64,000 nt of DNA from Cupriavidus metallidurans CH34 (GTDB lineage Bacteria > Pseudomonadota > Gammaproteobacteria > Burkholderiales > Burkholderiaceae): positions 62,001-126,000 of the forward strand of contig NC_007974.2 of assembly GCF_000196015.1 (NCBI RefSeq), read 5' to 3'. The position numbers and the translations under genes were made by a program. The notes under the pieces were generated by a model that was given only the letters and a program-made list of their open reading frames with translations, was not told the origin of the DNA and ran no database searches. Shown here in pieces: positions 33,489 to 43,083 of this stretch. Position 1 is the first letter of the stretch, and each line of letters opens with the position of its first letter.

Positions 33489-35189
33489 CTACCCCGGAAT
33501 CATCCCCGTCAGCCAGTACGCCTGGATCATCGTGATCACACCCACGATCGCCGCGAACAGCAGGCTGTGCTTCACGGTGAAGCGGAACAGTTCTGACTCC
33601 TTGCCGACCAGACCCGTCGCCGCGCAAGCCACCGCGATCGATTGCGGCGAGATCATCTTGCCGGTCACGCCGCCCGTGGTGTTGGCGGCCACCAGCAGCG
33701 TGTCCGATACGCCGATCTGATGCGCGGTCGTATGCTGCAGCGAGCAGAACAGCGCGTTCGACGACGTATCCGAGCCGGTCAGGAACACCCCCAGCCAGCC
33801 CAGCAGCGGCGAGAAGAACGGGAACGCCGCGCCGGTTCCGGCCAGCAGCAGCGCCAGCGTCGATGACATACCGGAGTAGTTGGCGACGAACGCGAACGCC
33901 AGTACCAGACCGATCGAGGCGATCGGGCGGCGCAGTTCCAGCAGCGTTTCCTTGAAGGTGGTGATGGCATCGCTCGGCTTCATGCGCAGCAGCACTGCCG
34001 AGATGATGGCGGTCAGCAGGATCGCGGTACCGACGGCCGACAGCAGGTCGAGCTTCAGCACGGCCTCATAGGGCTTGGGCGATGCCACGATCGGGGCGCT
34101 CTTGATCACGAGCTGGTCGAGCATCGGCACCTTGAACTTCAGTACCGTTCCCGCCAGCGCGCCGTTGCCGGCGAACAGTGCCTTGAACGGTGCCAGGCTC
34201 CAGACCGTGACGATGGCGGTCAGGATGCCGAACGGCGCCCATGCGCGCACGGTCTGGCCGAACGTGTAGGGCGATGCTTTGCGGCTCGCGGGCGCACCCA
34301 TACCGCCACCGAACCCGGCCATCGCCACAGTGCCGCCGGCCGCAACCGTGCCACCAGCCGCTTGCGATGCCGAGCGCGGTTGCCACACACGCAGGAACGC
34401 GGCGAGCGAGATCAGACTGACCAGTGCCGACGTGATGTCCGGCAGCTCGGGCCCGATGTGGTTCGACGTGAAGTACTGCGTGACGGCGAAGCTGCCACCG
34501 ACGACCAGCGCAGCGGGCCAGGTCTCGCGCACGCCCTTGGCGCCATCCATCATGAACACCAGCCAGAACGGCACGGCCAGCGACAGCAGCGGCAATTGGC
34601 GGCCCGCCATCGCGCCGATATGCATCGGGTCGATGCCCGTGACCTGTCCGGCCACGATGATCGGAATGCCCATCGCGCCAAACGCCACCGGCGCGGTGTT
34701 CGCGATCAGGCAGAGCCCGGCCGCATAGAGCGGGTTGAACCCGAGCCCGACCAGCAGCGCGGCGGTAATCGCCACCGGTGCGCCGAAGCCCGCCGCACCT
34801 TCCAGGAACGCCCCGAAGGCAAAGCCGATCAGCAGCATCTGCAGGCGCTGGTCATCGGTGATCGACAGCACCGACGCGCGGATGACGTCGAACTGCCCGG
34901 TCTTGACCACGATCTTGTAGAGGAACACCGCGGTGACGATGATCCACGCGATTGGCCACAGGCCATAGGCAAAGCCGAAGCCGGCCGCGGCAAATGCCTG
35001 CTGCGCGGGCATCCCGTACGCGAAGATCGCCACAGCCAGCGCCAGTGCCAGCGTGACGGCCGCCGCCACATGGCCCTTCATGCGCAGTACCGCGAGTGCG
35101 ACGAAGAAAAACAGGATGGGTATCGCCGCCGCGAGCGCGGACAGCCAGAGGCTGCCCAGCGGCGTATAGATCTGGGTCCAGGGTTGCAT
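33489..35189 (-). CDS. lldP: L-lactate permease (LctP/LldP family)
   Basis: 566 aa integral membrane protein with about 12-14 hydrophobic segments. It begins [36 protein letters not shown], as in LldP. Conserved regions are [29 protein letters not shown] and the C-terminal [49 protein letters not shown]. Proton-coupled uptake of lactate or glycolate. Last gene of the lutA-lutC-lutB-lldP operon (58 bases after lutB). Confidence 0.95.
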   Translation of the reverse strand: MQPWTQIYTPLGSLWLSALAAAIPILFFFVALAVLRMKGHVAAAVTLALALAVAIFAYGMPAQQAFAAAGFGFAYGLWPIAWIIVTAVFLYKIVVKTGQFDVIRASVLSITDDQRLQMLLIGFAFGAFLEGAAGFGAPVAITAALLVGLGFNPLYAAGLCLIANTAPVAFGAMGIPIIVAGQVTGIDPMHIGAMAGRQLPLLSLAVPFWLVFMMDGAKGVRETWPAALVVGGSFAVTQYFTSNHIGPELPDITSALVSLISLAAFLRVWQPRSASQAAGGTVAAGGTVAMAGFGGGMGAPASRKASPYTFGQTVRAWAPFGILTAIVTVWSLAPFKALFAGNGALAGTVLKFKVPMLDQLVIKSAPIVASPKPYEAVLKLDLLSAVGTAILLTAIISAVLLRMKPSDAITTFKETLLELRRPIASIGLVLAFAFVANYSGMSSTLALLLAGTGAAFPFFSPLLGWLGVFLTGSDTSSNALFCSLQHTTAHQIGVSDTLLVAANTTGGVTGKMISPQSIAVACAATGLVGKESELFRFTVKHSLLFAAIVGVITMIQAYWLTGMIPG

Positions 35190-35247
35190 CTGGAAGTCTC
35201 CTTGGTGGTTTGTCTGAGTTCTTTTGGTGGGATGCCGCGCGATGCCG

Positions 35248-36693
35248 CTACTCGGGCTGGTTGCGTGCGTCGAGCAGGTCGGAAAGGCTCTTTGGCGCCG
35301 GCGTCAGTGGCTTGCGATGCTGCGTCCAGCCCATTTGCCGCGATGGCGTCAGCGCTCGCAGCCGCGTGGCGGCCCAGCGGAACAGGCGGTACGTGGTGGG
35401 ATGGGCGAACGCGCCGCTCCAGAAGCGCCACACCAGGTGCTCGCGGCGACTGAACTTCGCGCCTTGGCCCTTGAGCGGGTGCGGCACGGCCTCGTCGGGG
35501 TTGCGGTTCGCCTCAGTGCGCAATCGCACCAGCAGCTGCGGAATCGGAATGCGCACGGGACAGACCTCGCCGCACGCGCCACACAGGCTCGATGCCGTTG
35601 CCAGATCGGCCGTGGCGTCGAGGCCGAGCAGGTGGGGCGAGATGATCTTGCCGATCGGTCCCGGATAAGTCGTGCCGTAGGCATGACCGCCGATGCGCGT
35701 GTAGACCGGGCAGTGGTTCATGCACGCGCCGCAGCGAATGCACTGCAGCGTGGCGCGTAGCTGCTCGTCGGCGTATGCCTGGCTGCGGCCGTTGTCGAGC
35801 AGCACCAGATGGACTTCGCGCGGACCGTCCTGCTCATGCGGCTTGCGTGGGCTCGAGATCAGGTTGAAGTAGGTGGTGATGGGCTGCCCGGTCGCGGAAC
35901 GCGTCAGCAGGCTGGAGAGCGGCACGATGTGCGACAGCTTCGCCACCACCTTCTCCATCCCCATGACGGCGATATGCACGTCGGGCACCGTGGTGGAAAG
36001 ACGGCCGTTGCCCTCGTTCTCCACCAGCCACAGCGTGCCGGTGTCCGCCGCCGCGAAGTTGACGCCGGACAGGCCGATATCGGCCTCGACGAACGCCTGG
36101 CGCAGCGCGCGGCGGCCGGTCTGGATCAGCGCATCCACGTCTTCCGTGTACGGCGTATCGGGGATGTGTTGCTCGAACAGCGTCGCGATATCGGCCTTGG
36201 TCTTGTGGATCGCCGGCATCACGATGTGCGATGGCTTCTCGCCGGCCAGCTGGACGATGTACTCGCCCATGTCCGATTCGATGCAGTCGATGCCGCGCTC
36301 GGCCAGGTAATGGTTGAGTTCCATCTCCTCGCTGGCCATCGACTTGCCCTTGATCACGCGCCGGGCGGCGTGGCCCTGGGCGATCCGCAGGATGATCGCG
36401 TTGGCTTCATCGGCGGTCTCGGCCCAGTGGACCTGCACGCCGGCTGCGGTCAGATTGCCTTCGAGTTCGACCAGCAGGTCGGGCAGATTGGCCAGCGCGT
36501 GCTGGCGGATGGCTTCGCCGAGGTCGCGCAGGTGCTCGAGTTCGTCACCGTCGGGGAACTGCACGGCCCGCTTCTGCTGGAGGAAGTCCATAGCGCCGCG
36601 AAAGCTCTTGCGCAGCTTGGGATCGTCGAGCGCGGCGCGCGCGCGGGCGCGAAAGTCCTCGGTGGGAACGAAATGCAGGGGTTGCTGGCTCAT
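35248..36693 (-). CDS. lutB: L-lactate utilisation iron-sulfur protein LutB
   Basis: 481 aa from ATG 36693 (overlapping the lutC stop as ATGA). LUD domain first ([48 protein letters not shown]), then ferredoxin-like clusters [14 protein letters not shown] and [13 protein letters not shown] that bind two 4Fe-4S centres. With LutA and LutC it forms the cytosolic complex that oxidises L-lactate to pyruvate. The C-terminal region is about 80 residues of basic sequence, as in proteobacterial homologues. Confidence 0.95.
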   Translation of the reverse strand: MSQQPLHFVPTEDFRARARAALDDPKLRKSFRGAMDFLQQKRAVQFPDGDELEHLRDLGEAIRQHALANLPDLLVELEGNLTAAGVQVHWAETADEANAIILRIAQGHAARRVIKGKSMASEEMELNHYLAERGIDCIESDMGEYIVQLAGEKPSHIVMPAIHKTKADIATLFEQHIPDTPYTEDVDALIQTGRRALRQAFVEADIGLSGVNFAAADTGTLWLVENEGNGRLSTTVPDVHIAVMGMEKVVAKLSHIVPLSSLLTRSATGQPITTYFNLISSPRKPHEQDGPREVHLVLLDNGRSQAYADEQLRATLQCIRCGACMNHCPVYTRIGGHAYGTTYPGPIGKIISPHLLGLDATADLATASSLCGACGEVCPVRIPIPQLLVRLRTEANRNPDEAVPHPLKGQGAKFSRREHLVWRFWSGAFAHPTTYRLFRWAATRLRALTPSRQMGWTQHRKPLTPAPKSLSDLLDARNQPE

Positions 36694-37400
36694 CGCGCGG
36701 CTTCTCCGTCGGTCACGATCACGACCCACAGCCTGCGTGGGCCGTGCGCGCCGTAGGCCAGCGTTTGCTGGATGTCAGAGGTCTTGGACGGGCCGGAGAC
36801 CATCACCAGATTGGTCGGCATGCCGTCCAACCAGCGCTCGGCTCGCGCGGCGGCATGAAGGTCGGGGTGCAGCGCCGATGCGTAGACCAGTGCGATATGC
36901 GTGGGCGGCACCAGCGACATCGTGCGTGGCGATCCGGCATCGGGCGCCAGCACCAGCGTGCCGGTAGCGGCCAGCCCGGAGCGGGCCACGGTGAAGCCGG
37001 CATCGACGGTATCGAACAGTTCCGCTTTCCATGCTTCCAGCGGACGATCGAACGTTACGGTGTCGATGCTGGATGGCAGCGCCCGCGCAAGTGCGGCGCC
37101 TTCGGGGCGATCGCGGTCGAGCAGCAGTCGGCGCACGCCTTCGTCCGCCAGCCGCCGCGCGACCCATGCGGGCCAGCTTGCCGCGTCGGTGCAGATCACG
37201 TCGGCGTGGGAGGCAGTCAAGGCGGCCTGCATCGAGGCGACCATCGCGTCGATCGATGGTGCCTGACCACGGCGGCTATCGAAATGGTCGTCGATCCGCC
37301 GGTCCAGTTTCTGGGTGTCTCCGCTCAGCGTCGCACCGGAAGCGGGCGCGGCGGCACGCAGCCGCCCGATCATGCGCTCGCGCGCGCTCATCGTCGTCAT
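36690..37400 (-). CDS. lutC: L-lactate utilisation protein LutC
   Basis: 236 aa from ATG 37400, overlapping the lutA stop (ATGA). LUD-domain protein: GFTVARSGLAATGTLVLAPDAGSPRTMSLVPPTHIALV and the C-terminal TNLVMVSGPSKTSDIQQTLAYGAHGPRRLWVVIV are characteristic. It is a subunit of the LutABC lactate-oxidising complex. Its stop overlaps lutB, so three genes are translationally coupled. Confidence 0.94.
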   Translation of the reverse strand: MTTMSARERMIGRLRAAAPASGATLSGDTQKLDRRIDDHFDSRRGQAPSIDAMVASMQAALTASHADVICTDAASWPAWVARRLADEGVRRLLLDRDRPEGAALARALPSSIDTVTFDRPLEAWKAELFDTVDAGFTVARSGLAATGTLVLAPDAGSPRTMSLVPPTHIALVYASALHPDLHAAARAERWLDGMPTNLVMVSGPSKTSDIQQTLAYGAHGPRRLWVVIVTDGEAAR

Positions 37401-38182
37401 TCGGCACCTCCAGTGCGGCGCCACAGGAACGAAGCCAGATGCTCGACCGGCAGCGGCGCGCCGGTGTGGGCGGCCGCATGGCCGATATTGAGCAGGCAGC
37501 CGCAATCGGCGGAGACGAGTCGGTCGCACCCGGTGGCGCAGGCGGAGGCCACCTTGTCGCGCACCATCGCGCCGGAGATATCGGCGTGCTTGAGCGAGAA
37601 CGTGCCGCCGAAGCCGCAGCATTCGGACTCGTGCTCATGCTCGACGCGTGTCACCCCGGGTAGCGCGTCCAGCAACGCCACGCCGTGGGCGCGGGTGCCC
37701 ATTTCCCGGCGTGCCGCGCAGGACGTATGCAGCACCACGCGCTCGTGCGGCGCGTCGGCGGGCGTGGCGTCGAAGCGCACATGAAGCACATTGAGCAGGA
37801 ATTCTGCGAGTTCGTAGACGCGGGAGGCAATGTCACGGGCCAGTGCAGCGGCGTCAGGGTCGCTGGGGTCGTCGGCGAACAGCGTAGGCCAGTGATGACG
37901 CATCATGCCGGCGCACGAGCCGGACGGCACGATGATCGGCCAGGGTTCCCGGAACAGGTCCAGCTGCGCACGGGCGACCTTGCGAGCCTGCTCGGGGTTG
38001 CCGCTGCTGTACGCCGGCTGGCCGCAGCAGCTTTGTCCGCGTGGAAAGTGAACGGTCAGGCCTTCGCGCTCGAGCAATCGCACGGCATCCAGACCGGCCT
38101 GCGGAACGAAGAGATCAACGAGGCACGTGCCGAACAGGTACACCTGCTGTGGCGCGGTGGTGGGGTACTGCCTGGATTCCAT
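37397..38182 (-). CDS. lutA: L-lactate utilisation protein LutA
   Basis: 261 aa. Two CCG-type cysteine-rich domains: SCCGQPAYSSGN (Cys52-Cys53) and ESECCGFGGTFSLK, which coordinate a 4Fe-4S or noncubane cluster as in heterodisulfide-reductase-like subunits. VYLFGTCLVDLFVPQAG is the family start. First gene of the lactate operon, divergent from lldR with 137 bases between; an operator lies in that gap. Confidence 0.95.
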   Translation of the reverse strand: MESRQYPTTAPQQVYLFGTCLVDLFVPQAGLDAVRLLEREGLTVHFPRGQSCCGQPAYSSGNPEQARKVARAQLDLFREPWPIIVPSGSCAGMMRHHWPTLFADDPSDPDAAALARDIASRVYELAEFLLNVLHVRFDATPADAPHERVVLHTSCAARREMGTRAHGVALLDALPGVTRVEHEHESECCGFGGTFSLKHADISGAMVRDKVASACATGCDRLVSADCGCLLNIGHAAAHTGAPLPVEHLASFLWRRTGGAE

Positions 38183-38273
38183 TTGTCAGTCTCCGGATGG
38201 CGGCGCAACCTGCCCGGCAAGGCGCTGCGACATTTTTGGGCGCATAATTCCCGCTCTCGCGCCGGAGCACAAA

Positions 38274-38286
38274 TTGGTTGGACCAG
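38274..38286. promoter_or_regulatory. LldR/FadR-type operator in the lutA-lldR region
   Basis: TTGGT-TGG-ACCAG, the T-G-G-T-N3-A-C-C-A palindrome bound by FadR-subfamily GntR regulators such as LldR. Placed 34 bases before the lldR ATG and 91 before lutA. Confidence 0.65.
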
Positions 38287-38319
38287 TTGCCGGAACGACC
38301 GGATTTCAAGGGATGAGGG

Positions 38320-39018
38320 ATGGGGGCAGGCAACGCACGCAACCGCGTGGAAGACATCATGCGCAGGATGGAGACCGCGCTGCTGGACGGCACCTGGCCC
38401 GTCGGCACGCGGCTGCCTGCGGAGCGTGTTCTGGCGGAGCAGTTTGGGGTGGCGCGCAACACGATCCGCGAGGCGATCCAGCGCCTGGCGGCGCGCAACC
38501 TGCTGCAAAGCCGACGCGGCGCGGGCGTATACGTCACCGATCAGTTGCGCACGGGCATCGCCTCGCCCTGGGGCCAGCTCGTGGCCGATCACCCGGCGCT
38601 GCGCGATGACATTCTGGAGTTCCGCCGGGTGCTGGAAGGCGCCACCGCCTACTTCGCGGCGTTGCGTGCCGATGCAGCGGATCTGAAGCGTATACGCGCG
38701 CTGCTCAAGGAACTGGAGCGCTCGCGCATGACCGATGACAAGCGCGCCGAGGCCGATGCGGATGCGAAGCTGCACGACGCCATCGCGCAGGCTTCGCACA
38801 ACACGATGTTCCTGCATCTGCATACCAGCGTGATTGGCATGTTGCGCGAGCACATCACGATCAACGGCACCGGGCTGCGCGAGGCCGACGATGAGTCGTC
38901 GGACCTGCTGCTGCGGCAGCACCGCACGCTTTGCGAGGCGATTCTGGCGCGCCGGCCGGAAGAAGCCCGCACGGCGATGCAGACGCACATCGACTTCGTG
39001 CGGAGCAAGGTCGACTAG
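38320..39018 (+). CDS. lldR: FadR-family GntR regulator of lactate utilisation
   Basis: 232 aa. The winged helix (about 8-75) reads LPAERVLAEQFGVARNTIREAIQRLAARNLLQSRRGAGVYV; the C-terminal FCD domain has the helical metal/ligand-binding His (AEADADAKLHDAIAQASHN, and REHITINGTG). It is divergent from the lut operon and is expected to repress it until L-lactate binds. AGGGATGAGGG precedes the ATG. Confidence 0.9.
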   Translation: MGAGNARNRVEDIMRRMETALLDGTWPVGTRLPAERVLAEQFGVARNTIREAIQRLAARNLLQSRRGAGVYVTDQLRTGIASPWGQLVADHPALRDDILEFRRVLEGATAYFAALRADAADLKRIRALLKELERSRMTDDKRAEADADAKLHDAIAQASHNTMFLHLHTSVIGMLREHITINGTGLREADDESSDLLLRQHRTLCEAILARRPEEARTAMQTHIDFVRSKVD

Positions 39019-39030
39019 TCTTCCCGCATA

Positions 39031-39043
39031 TTGGTCGTACCAA
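39031..39043. promoter_or_regulatory. Second, perfect LldR-type operator downstream of lldR
   Basis: TTGGT-CGT-ACCAA, a perfect dyad 12 bases after the lldR stop codon, overlapping the 15-bp dispersed motif copy at 39037. Confidence 0.5.
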
Positions 39044-39051
39044 TTTCTGCG
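39037..39051 (+). repeat. 15-bp intergenic motif, copy 4
   Basis: GTACCAATTTCTGCG; flanks GTC and TACGAC extend it so that GTCGTAC (39034-39040) pairs with GTACGAC (39051-39057). Confidence 0.65.
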
Positions 39052-39089
39052 TACGACAAAGCAATGAAATCAAGCACTTGGCTGAGCGC

Positions 39090-40184
39090 CTACACAAGCC
39101 CGGCCGTGCTCAGTTCGCGCTTTACGTAGGCATAGAAGATCGGTCCCGCGATCACGCCGGGGATGCCGTAGAGCGTTTCCATCACCAGCATCACTGTCAG
39201 CAGTTCCCATGCGGCGGCGTGTATACGCGCGCCGATGATTCGCGCGTTGAGGAAGTACTCGAGCTTGTGGATCAACACCAGGAACAGCAGCGACACCACC
39301 GCGATCGGCAGCGAGACCGAAAGCGAGGCGATGACAATGGCCGTATTCGAGATCAGGTTGCCCAGCACCGGCAGCAGTCCGGCGATAAACGTGATGGCCA
39401 CCAGCGTCTTGGAGAGCGGCAGGTGCTGGTGGAACAGGGGCAGCAGCACCAGCAGGTAGATCGCGGTCAGGATTGTGTTGACGAGCGAGATCTGGATCTG
39501 CGCGAAGATGAACTGCGAGAACGCAGTCTGCAGCGTGCGGGCCCGGTCCACCAGGGCCAGGGCTAGCGGGCGACGATTCGGGCGGGAAATGGCGCGGTAC
39601 AGCGCGATCATCGCGCCGATGATGAGGCCGACGAGGATATGGACCAGCGTGCGCAGGATATCGGCGCCGAGCCGCTGCGCCATCTGCGCGTGCTCGCGCA
39701 ATGCCGAGATCAGGGTCGTGGCGAGTTCGTCGACCCCGTTGGGCAGGTAGTCGCTCAGCCAGGCTGGCAACTGGGCGCGAGAGCGGTCGATGATGTCGGC
39801 GGAATGGTCGAGCAGCCGGTCCAGCGTATTGCCGTCGCCGCTGATAAAACGGATGAGCGCCCAGATGCTGCCGGTCAGCACCAGCAGGATGATGGTGGAC
39901 AGGATCGCCACGGCGATGGCGTCGCGGCGCGAATGCAGTCGCATCAGCCGTGGCGCCAGCACATCCACCAGAGAGTAGAGCAGCAGGCCGGCGAGCAGGG
40001 CGGACACCAGGTTGGCGTGCATCACCAGCAGCAGGGCCCCGGCGGTCAACACGTACGACACGGTCTTGACGCTGAACCAGGCGGCGGGAGTCAGGGGCCG
40101 GGTTTGGTCAGGCTGTTCGGTGCTGCCGGTTCCGGCGCGGTCTTCGGTCTGTTCGGTGTCCAATTCGTTGTCCAACTGCGGCAT
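39090..40184 (-). CDS. AI-2E family transporter (PerM/YdiK-like permease)
   Basis: 364 aa from ATG 40184 (MPQLDNELDTEQTEDRAG). About eight transmembrane helices: VLTAGALLLVMHANLVSALLAGLLLYSLVDVLAPRLM, ILSTIILLVLTGSIWALIRF, then a central soluble loop and FAQIQISLVNTILTAIYLLVLLPLF, GLLPVLGNLISNTAIVIASLSVSLPIAVVSLLFLVLIHKLEYFLNARIIG. The last region is the family signature. The substrate is not known; AI-2 export is a name only. Convergent with lldR and divergent from eutB. Confidence 0.85.
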   Translation of the reverse strand: MPQLDNELDTEQTEDRAGTGSTEQPDQTRPLTPAAWFSVKTVSYVLTAGALLLVMHANLVSALLAGLLLYSLVDVLAPRLMRLHSRRDAIAVAILSTIILLVLTGSIWALIRFISGDGNTLDRLLDHSADIIDRSRAQLPAWLSDYLPNGVDELATTLISALREHAQMAQRLGADILRTLVHILVGLIIGAMIALYRAISRPNRRPLALALVDRARTLQTAFSQFIFAQIQISLVNTILTAIYLLVLLPLFHQHLPLSKTLVAITFIAGLLPVLGNLISNTAIVIASLSVSLPIAVVSLLFLVLIHKLEYFLNARIIGARIHAAAWELLTVMLVMETLYGIPGVIAGPIFYAYVKRELSTAGLV

Positions 40185-40386
40185 ATCTCGGCTGAGAGCG
40201 GGGCGTTGCGGAAATGAAGCAAGGAAGCAATCGCCACGATTGTCGATGCCGGGCGTAACAATGGCAAGACAGGATGACGAGACAAGCTGATAACGGGACA
40301 AATCGTGCGGACGGTTGCCCGGGCGTGATATTTGCAGCACTGGCCTATATTGAAGTTCCGTGGCAGCCCTTCAGGAGACCACTTGC

Positions 40387-41769
40387 ATGGCCTTCACGCA
40401 TACCGTCGGCGTACGCCGACACGTCTTTGACGATCTGCGCACGCTGCTGGCCAAGGCCAGTCCGGCCCGGTCGGGCGACGCCCTCGCGGGTATCGCCGCC
40501 GCCAGCGAAGAAGAGCGGATGGCGGCGCGTATGGCGCTGGCGGACATGCCGCTGGCGCATTGCCTTGCGGAGCCGCTGGTTCCTTACGAGGCCGACGAGG
40601 TCACCCGGCTGATCGTGGACAGCCACGACGCGCAGGCGTTCGCGGCGCTTGCCAGCCTGACCGTCGGGGAGTTCCGGGACTGGCTGCTGCGGCACGACAC
40701 CGATACGGCCACGCTGGCGCGGGTGGCGCCAGGCGTCACCCCCGAGATGGCGGCGGCCGTGAGCAAGCTCATGCGCAACCAGGACCTGGTGGCCGTGGCG
40801 CGCAAATGCGCGGTGGTCACCGCCTTCCGCAACACCATCGGGCTGCCCGGGCGCCTATCCGTGCGGCTGCAGCCGAACCATCCGACCGACGACCCGCGCG
40901 GCATCGCCGCATCGATCATCGACGGGCTGCTGTTCGGCTGCGGCGATGCCACCATCGGCATCAACCCGGCCAGCGACAACCTTGGGGCGATCACCACGTT
41001 GCTGAAGCTTCTGGATGACATTCGCATCCGCTACGAGATACCCACCCAGTCTTGCGTGCTGACTCACGTCACCAACACCTTGCGCGTGATGGAGCTGGGC
41101 GCGCCGGTCGATTTGGTGTTCCAGTCGGTGGCTGGCAGCCAGGCGGCCAATGCAGCGTTCGGCATCTCTCTGGCGCTGCTCGAAGAGGCACGGCAGGCGG
41201 CGTTGTCGCTGCGGCGCGGCACGGTGGGGCACAACGTGATGTATTTCGAGACCGGCCAGGGCAGCGCGCTTTCCGCCAACGCCCACCATGGTGTGGATCA
41301 GCAGACCATGGAGGCGCGCGCGTATGCGGTGGCGCGCCGGTTCGAGCCGTTGCTGGTCAATACCGTGGTGGGGTTCATCGGTCCCGAGTATCTCTACGAC
41401 GGCAAGCAGATCATCCGGGCCGGGCTTGAGGACCACTTCTGCGGCAAGCTGCTGGGCGTGCCGATGGGCTGCGACGTCTGTTACACGAACCACGCCGAGG
41501 CCGATCAGGACGACATGGACAACCTGCTGACGCTGTTTGGCGTGGCGGGCATCAACTTCATCATGGGCGTGCCCGGCGCCGACGACATCATGCTGAACTA
41601 CCAGAGCACGTCGTTTCATGACGCGCTGTACCTGCGCGAAGTCCTTGGCCTGCGGCCCGCGCCGGAGTTCGAGGCGTGGCTGCGCAAGATGGGCATTGTC
41701 GACGCGGGCGGGCGGTTGCTGGAGCCTGGCACGCGCCAGGCGCTGCTGACCATGGCGGACACGCTTTGA
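40387..41769 (+). CDS. eutB: Ethanolamine ammonia-lyase, large subunit
   Basis: 460 aa from ATG 40387 (AGGAGA upstream). TIM-barrel subunit of the adenosylcobalamin-dependent enzyme that splits ethanolamine into acetaldehyde and ammonia. Conserved sequences: LRHDTDTATLARVAPGVTPEMAAAVSKLMRNQDLV, RLQPNHPTDDPRGIAASIIDGLLFGCGDA and GVPGADDIMLNYQSTSFHD. Followed by eutC after 17 bases. No eut microcompartment or reactivase genes are linked, so this is the minimal catabolic type found in many soil beta-proteobacteria. Confidence 0.96.
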   Translation: MAFTHTVGVRRHVFDDLRTLLAKASPARSGDALAGIAAASEEERMAARMALADMPLAHCLAEPLVPYEADEVTRLIVDSHDAQAFAALASLTVGEFRDWLLRHDTDTATLARVAPGVTPEMAAAVSKLMRNQDLVAVARKCAVVTAFRNTIGLPGRLSVRLQPNHPTDDPRGIAASIIDGLLFGCGDATIGINPASDNLGAITTLLKLLDDIRIRYEIPTQSCVLTHVTNTLRVMELGAPVDLVFQSVAGSQAANAAFGISLALLEEARQAALSLRRGTVGHNVMYFETGQGSALSANAHHGVDQQTMEARAYAVARRFEPLLVNTVVGFIGPEYLYDGKQIIRAGLEDHFCGKLLGVPMGCDVCYTNHAEADQDDMDNLLTLFGVAGINFIMGVPGADDIMLNYQSTSFHDALYLREVLGLRPAPEFEAWLRKMGIVDAGGRLLEPGTRQALLTMADTL

Positions 41770-41786
41770 ACGGGAGGAGGAACACC

Positions 41787-42557
41787 ATGTCGACGCCAGC
41801 GAACCCCGAAGACCCGTGGGCGCGCTTGCGCCAGTTCACACGCGCCCGCATCGCCATCGGCCGCACCGGTCACGCGCAGAAGACCGCGTCGATCCTGGCG
41901 TTTGGCCTGGCCCATGCACAGGCGCGTGATGCCGTGCATCTGGCGCTCGATGTGGCGGCGTTGGAAACCGCGCTGCGCGATGCCGGCCTGGATGCGCTGC
42001 ACGTGCTGCACGCGCATGGCGCAGCGGCGGATCGCGACCAGTACCTGCGTCGCCCTGACCTGGGCCGAAGTCTCGATGCCGAGAGCCGCGCGCGACTCGT
42101 TCCATCGGCGCAGCCATACGATGTCGTCTTCGTGATCGCCGACGGGCTTTCCGCACTGGCCGCGCAGCGCCACGCGGTGCCGCTGCTGCAGGCCGTGCTG
42201 GCGCGTCTGCATGACTGGCGGGTTGGACCGGTGGTGGTCGCGCGGCAATCGCGGGTGGCGTTGGGCGACGAGATTGGCGAGCGCCTTGGTGCGCGGCAGG
42301 TGGTGATGCTGATTGGCGAGCGTCCGGGGCTCAGTTCGCCGGATAGCCTTGGGATCTACCTGACATTCGACCCCCGTGTGGGGCGCACGGATGCCCAGCG
42401 CAACTGCATCTCCAACGTGCGGCCCGAAGGACTGTCTTATGCGCAGGCGGCGGACAGGCTGGTGTTCCTGATGCAAGGGGCGGTCGCGCTCGGTCGGTCC
42501 GGCGTGGACCTGAAAGACGACAGCGCCGCCGTGTCGGCGGCACTGTCGCCCCCCTGA
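41787..42557 (+). CDS. eutC: Ethanolamine ammonia-lyase, small subunit
   Basis: 256 aa from ATG 41787 (GGGAGGAGG upstream). EutC completes the B12-binding site of EutB. Family sequences RIAIGRTGHAQKTASILAFGLAHAQARDAVH near the start, VIADGLSA, and IGERPGLSSPDSLGIYLTFDPRVGRTDAQRNCISNVRPEGLSY. Coupled to eutB. The 3' end converges on a YbaK-like gene with 18 bases between. Confidence 0.96.
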   Translation: MSTPANPEDPWARLRQFTRARIAIGRTGHAQKTASILAFGLAHAQARDAVHLALDVAALETALRDAGLDALHVLHAHGAAADRDQYLRRPDLGRSLDAESRARLVPSAQPYDVVFVIADGLSALAAQRHAVPLLQAVLARLHDWRVGPVVVARQSRVALGDEIGERLGARQVVMLIGERPGLSSPDSLGIYLTFDPRVGRTDAQRNCISNVRPEGLSYAQAADRLVFLMQGAVALGRSGVDLKDDSAAVSAALSPP

Positions 42558-42575
42558 AGACATAAGGGAAGGGTG

Positions 42576-43049
42576 CTACATCATGCGGTGCGAGAACTTG
42601 CCGCTTTCCGCATCGCTCATCAGCGTCATGAACTGATCGCGTTGCATGTGCACGAGTTCCATGTGGTCGCCGGCCTCGAACCAGACTTCCGGTTCGTCGA
42701 ACAGGCTTTCGTCCACGTAGGTCTGCATGCCGTACGACATCGCGCAAGGCGGGATGGCGCCAAGGTCGCAGTCCTTGAACACTTCGCGGATCTCATCCTC
42801 GTGCGCGAGCACGAGCTTGCGGCCGGTCATCTCGCAGATGGTTGACATCTGCAGATGGTGACTCGAAGGAATCACAACCGCCACATAGCCGCCTTCGTCC
42901 TCGAGCAACAGCGTTTTGGCCAGACGGTTTCCTGGTACATGGGCAGCCTGCGCAGTGGCCATGCTGCTGAGGCTGTAAGGATGACGAATGATGTCGAACT
43001 GGCTGTTCATACGGCTGAGCCGGCCAGCCAGAGTGCCTGCCATTGCCAT
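42576..43049 (-). CDS. YbaK/ProX-like aminoacyl-tRNA deacylase domain protein
   Basis: 157 aa; ATG 43049 or 43043 (a GGAAGG lies 7-13 bases upstream). The YbaK/EbsC editing-domain pattern is visible: HVPGNRLAKTLLLEDEGGYVAVVIPSSHHL (the conserved Lys in the K-T-L-L segment) and DCDLGAIPPCAMSYGMQTYVDESLF, where the G-x-x-P-P loop binds the tRNA 3' end. These proteins hydrolyse mischarged tRNAs such as Cys- or Ala-tRNAPro. The C-terminal ~35 residues are an extension beyond minimal YbaK. It starts close to, and partly antiparallel with, no other gene; the lysR at 43084 lies upstream on the same strand. Confidence 0.8.
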   Translation of the reverse strand: MAMAGTLAGRLSRMNSQFDIIRHPYSLSSMATAQAAHVPGNRLAKTLLLEDEGGYVAVVIPSSHHLQMSTICEMTGRKLVLAHEDEIREVFKDCDLGAIPPCAMSYGMQTYVDESLFDEPEVWFEAGDHMELVHMQRDQFMTLMSDAESGKFSHRMM

Positions 43050-43083
43050 GATTGCCTTCCTTCCTACGCGAGCCACGCGCAGT

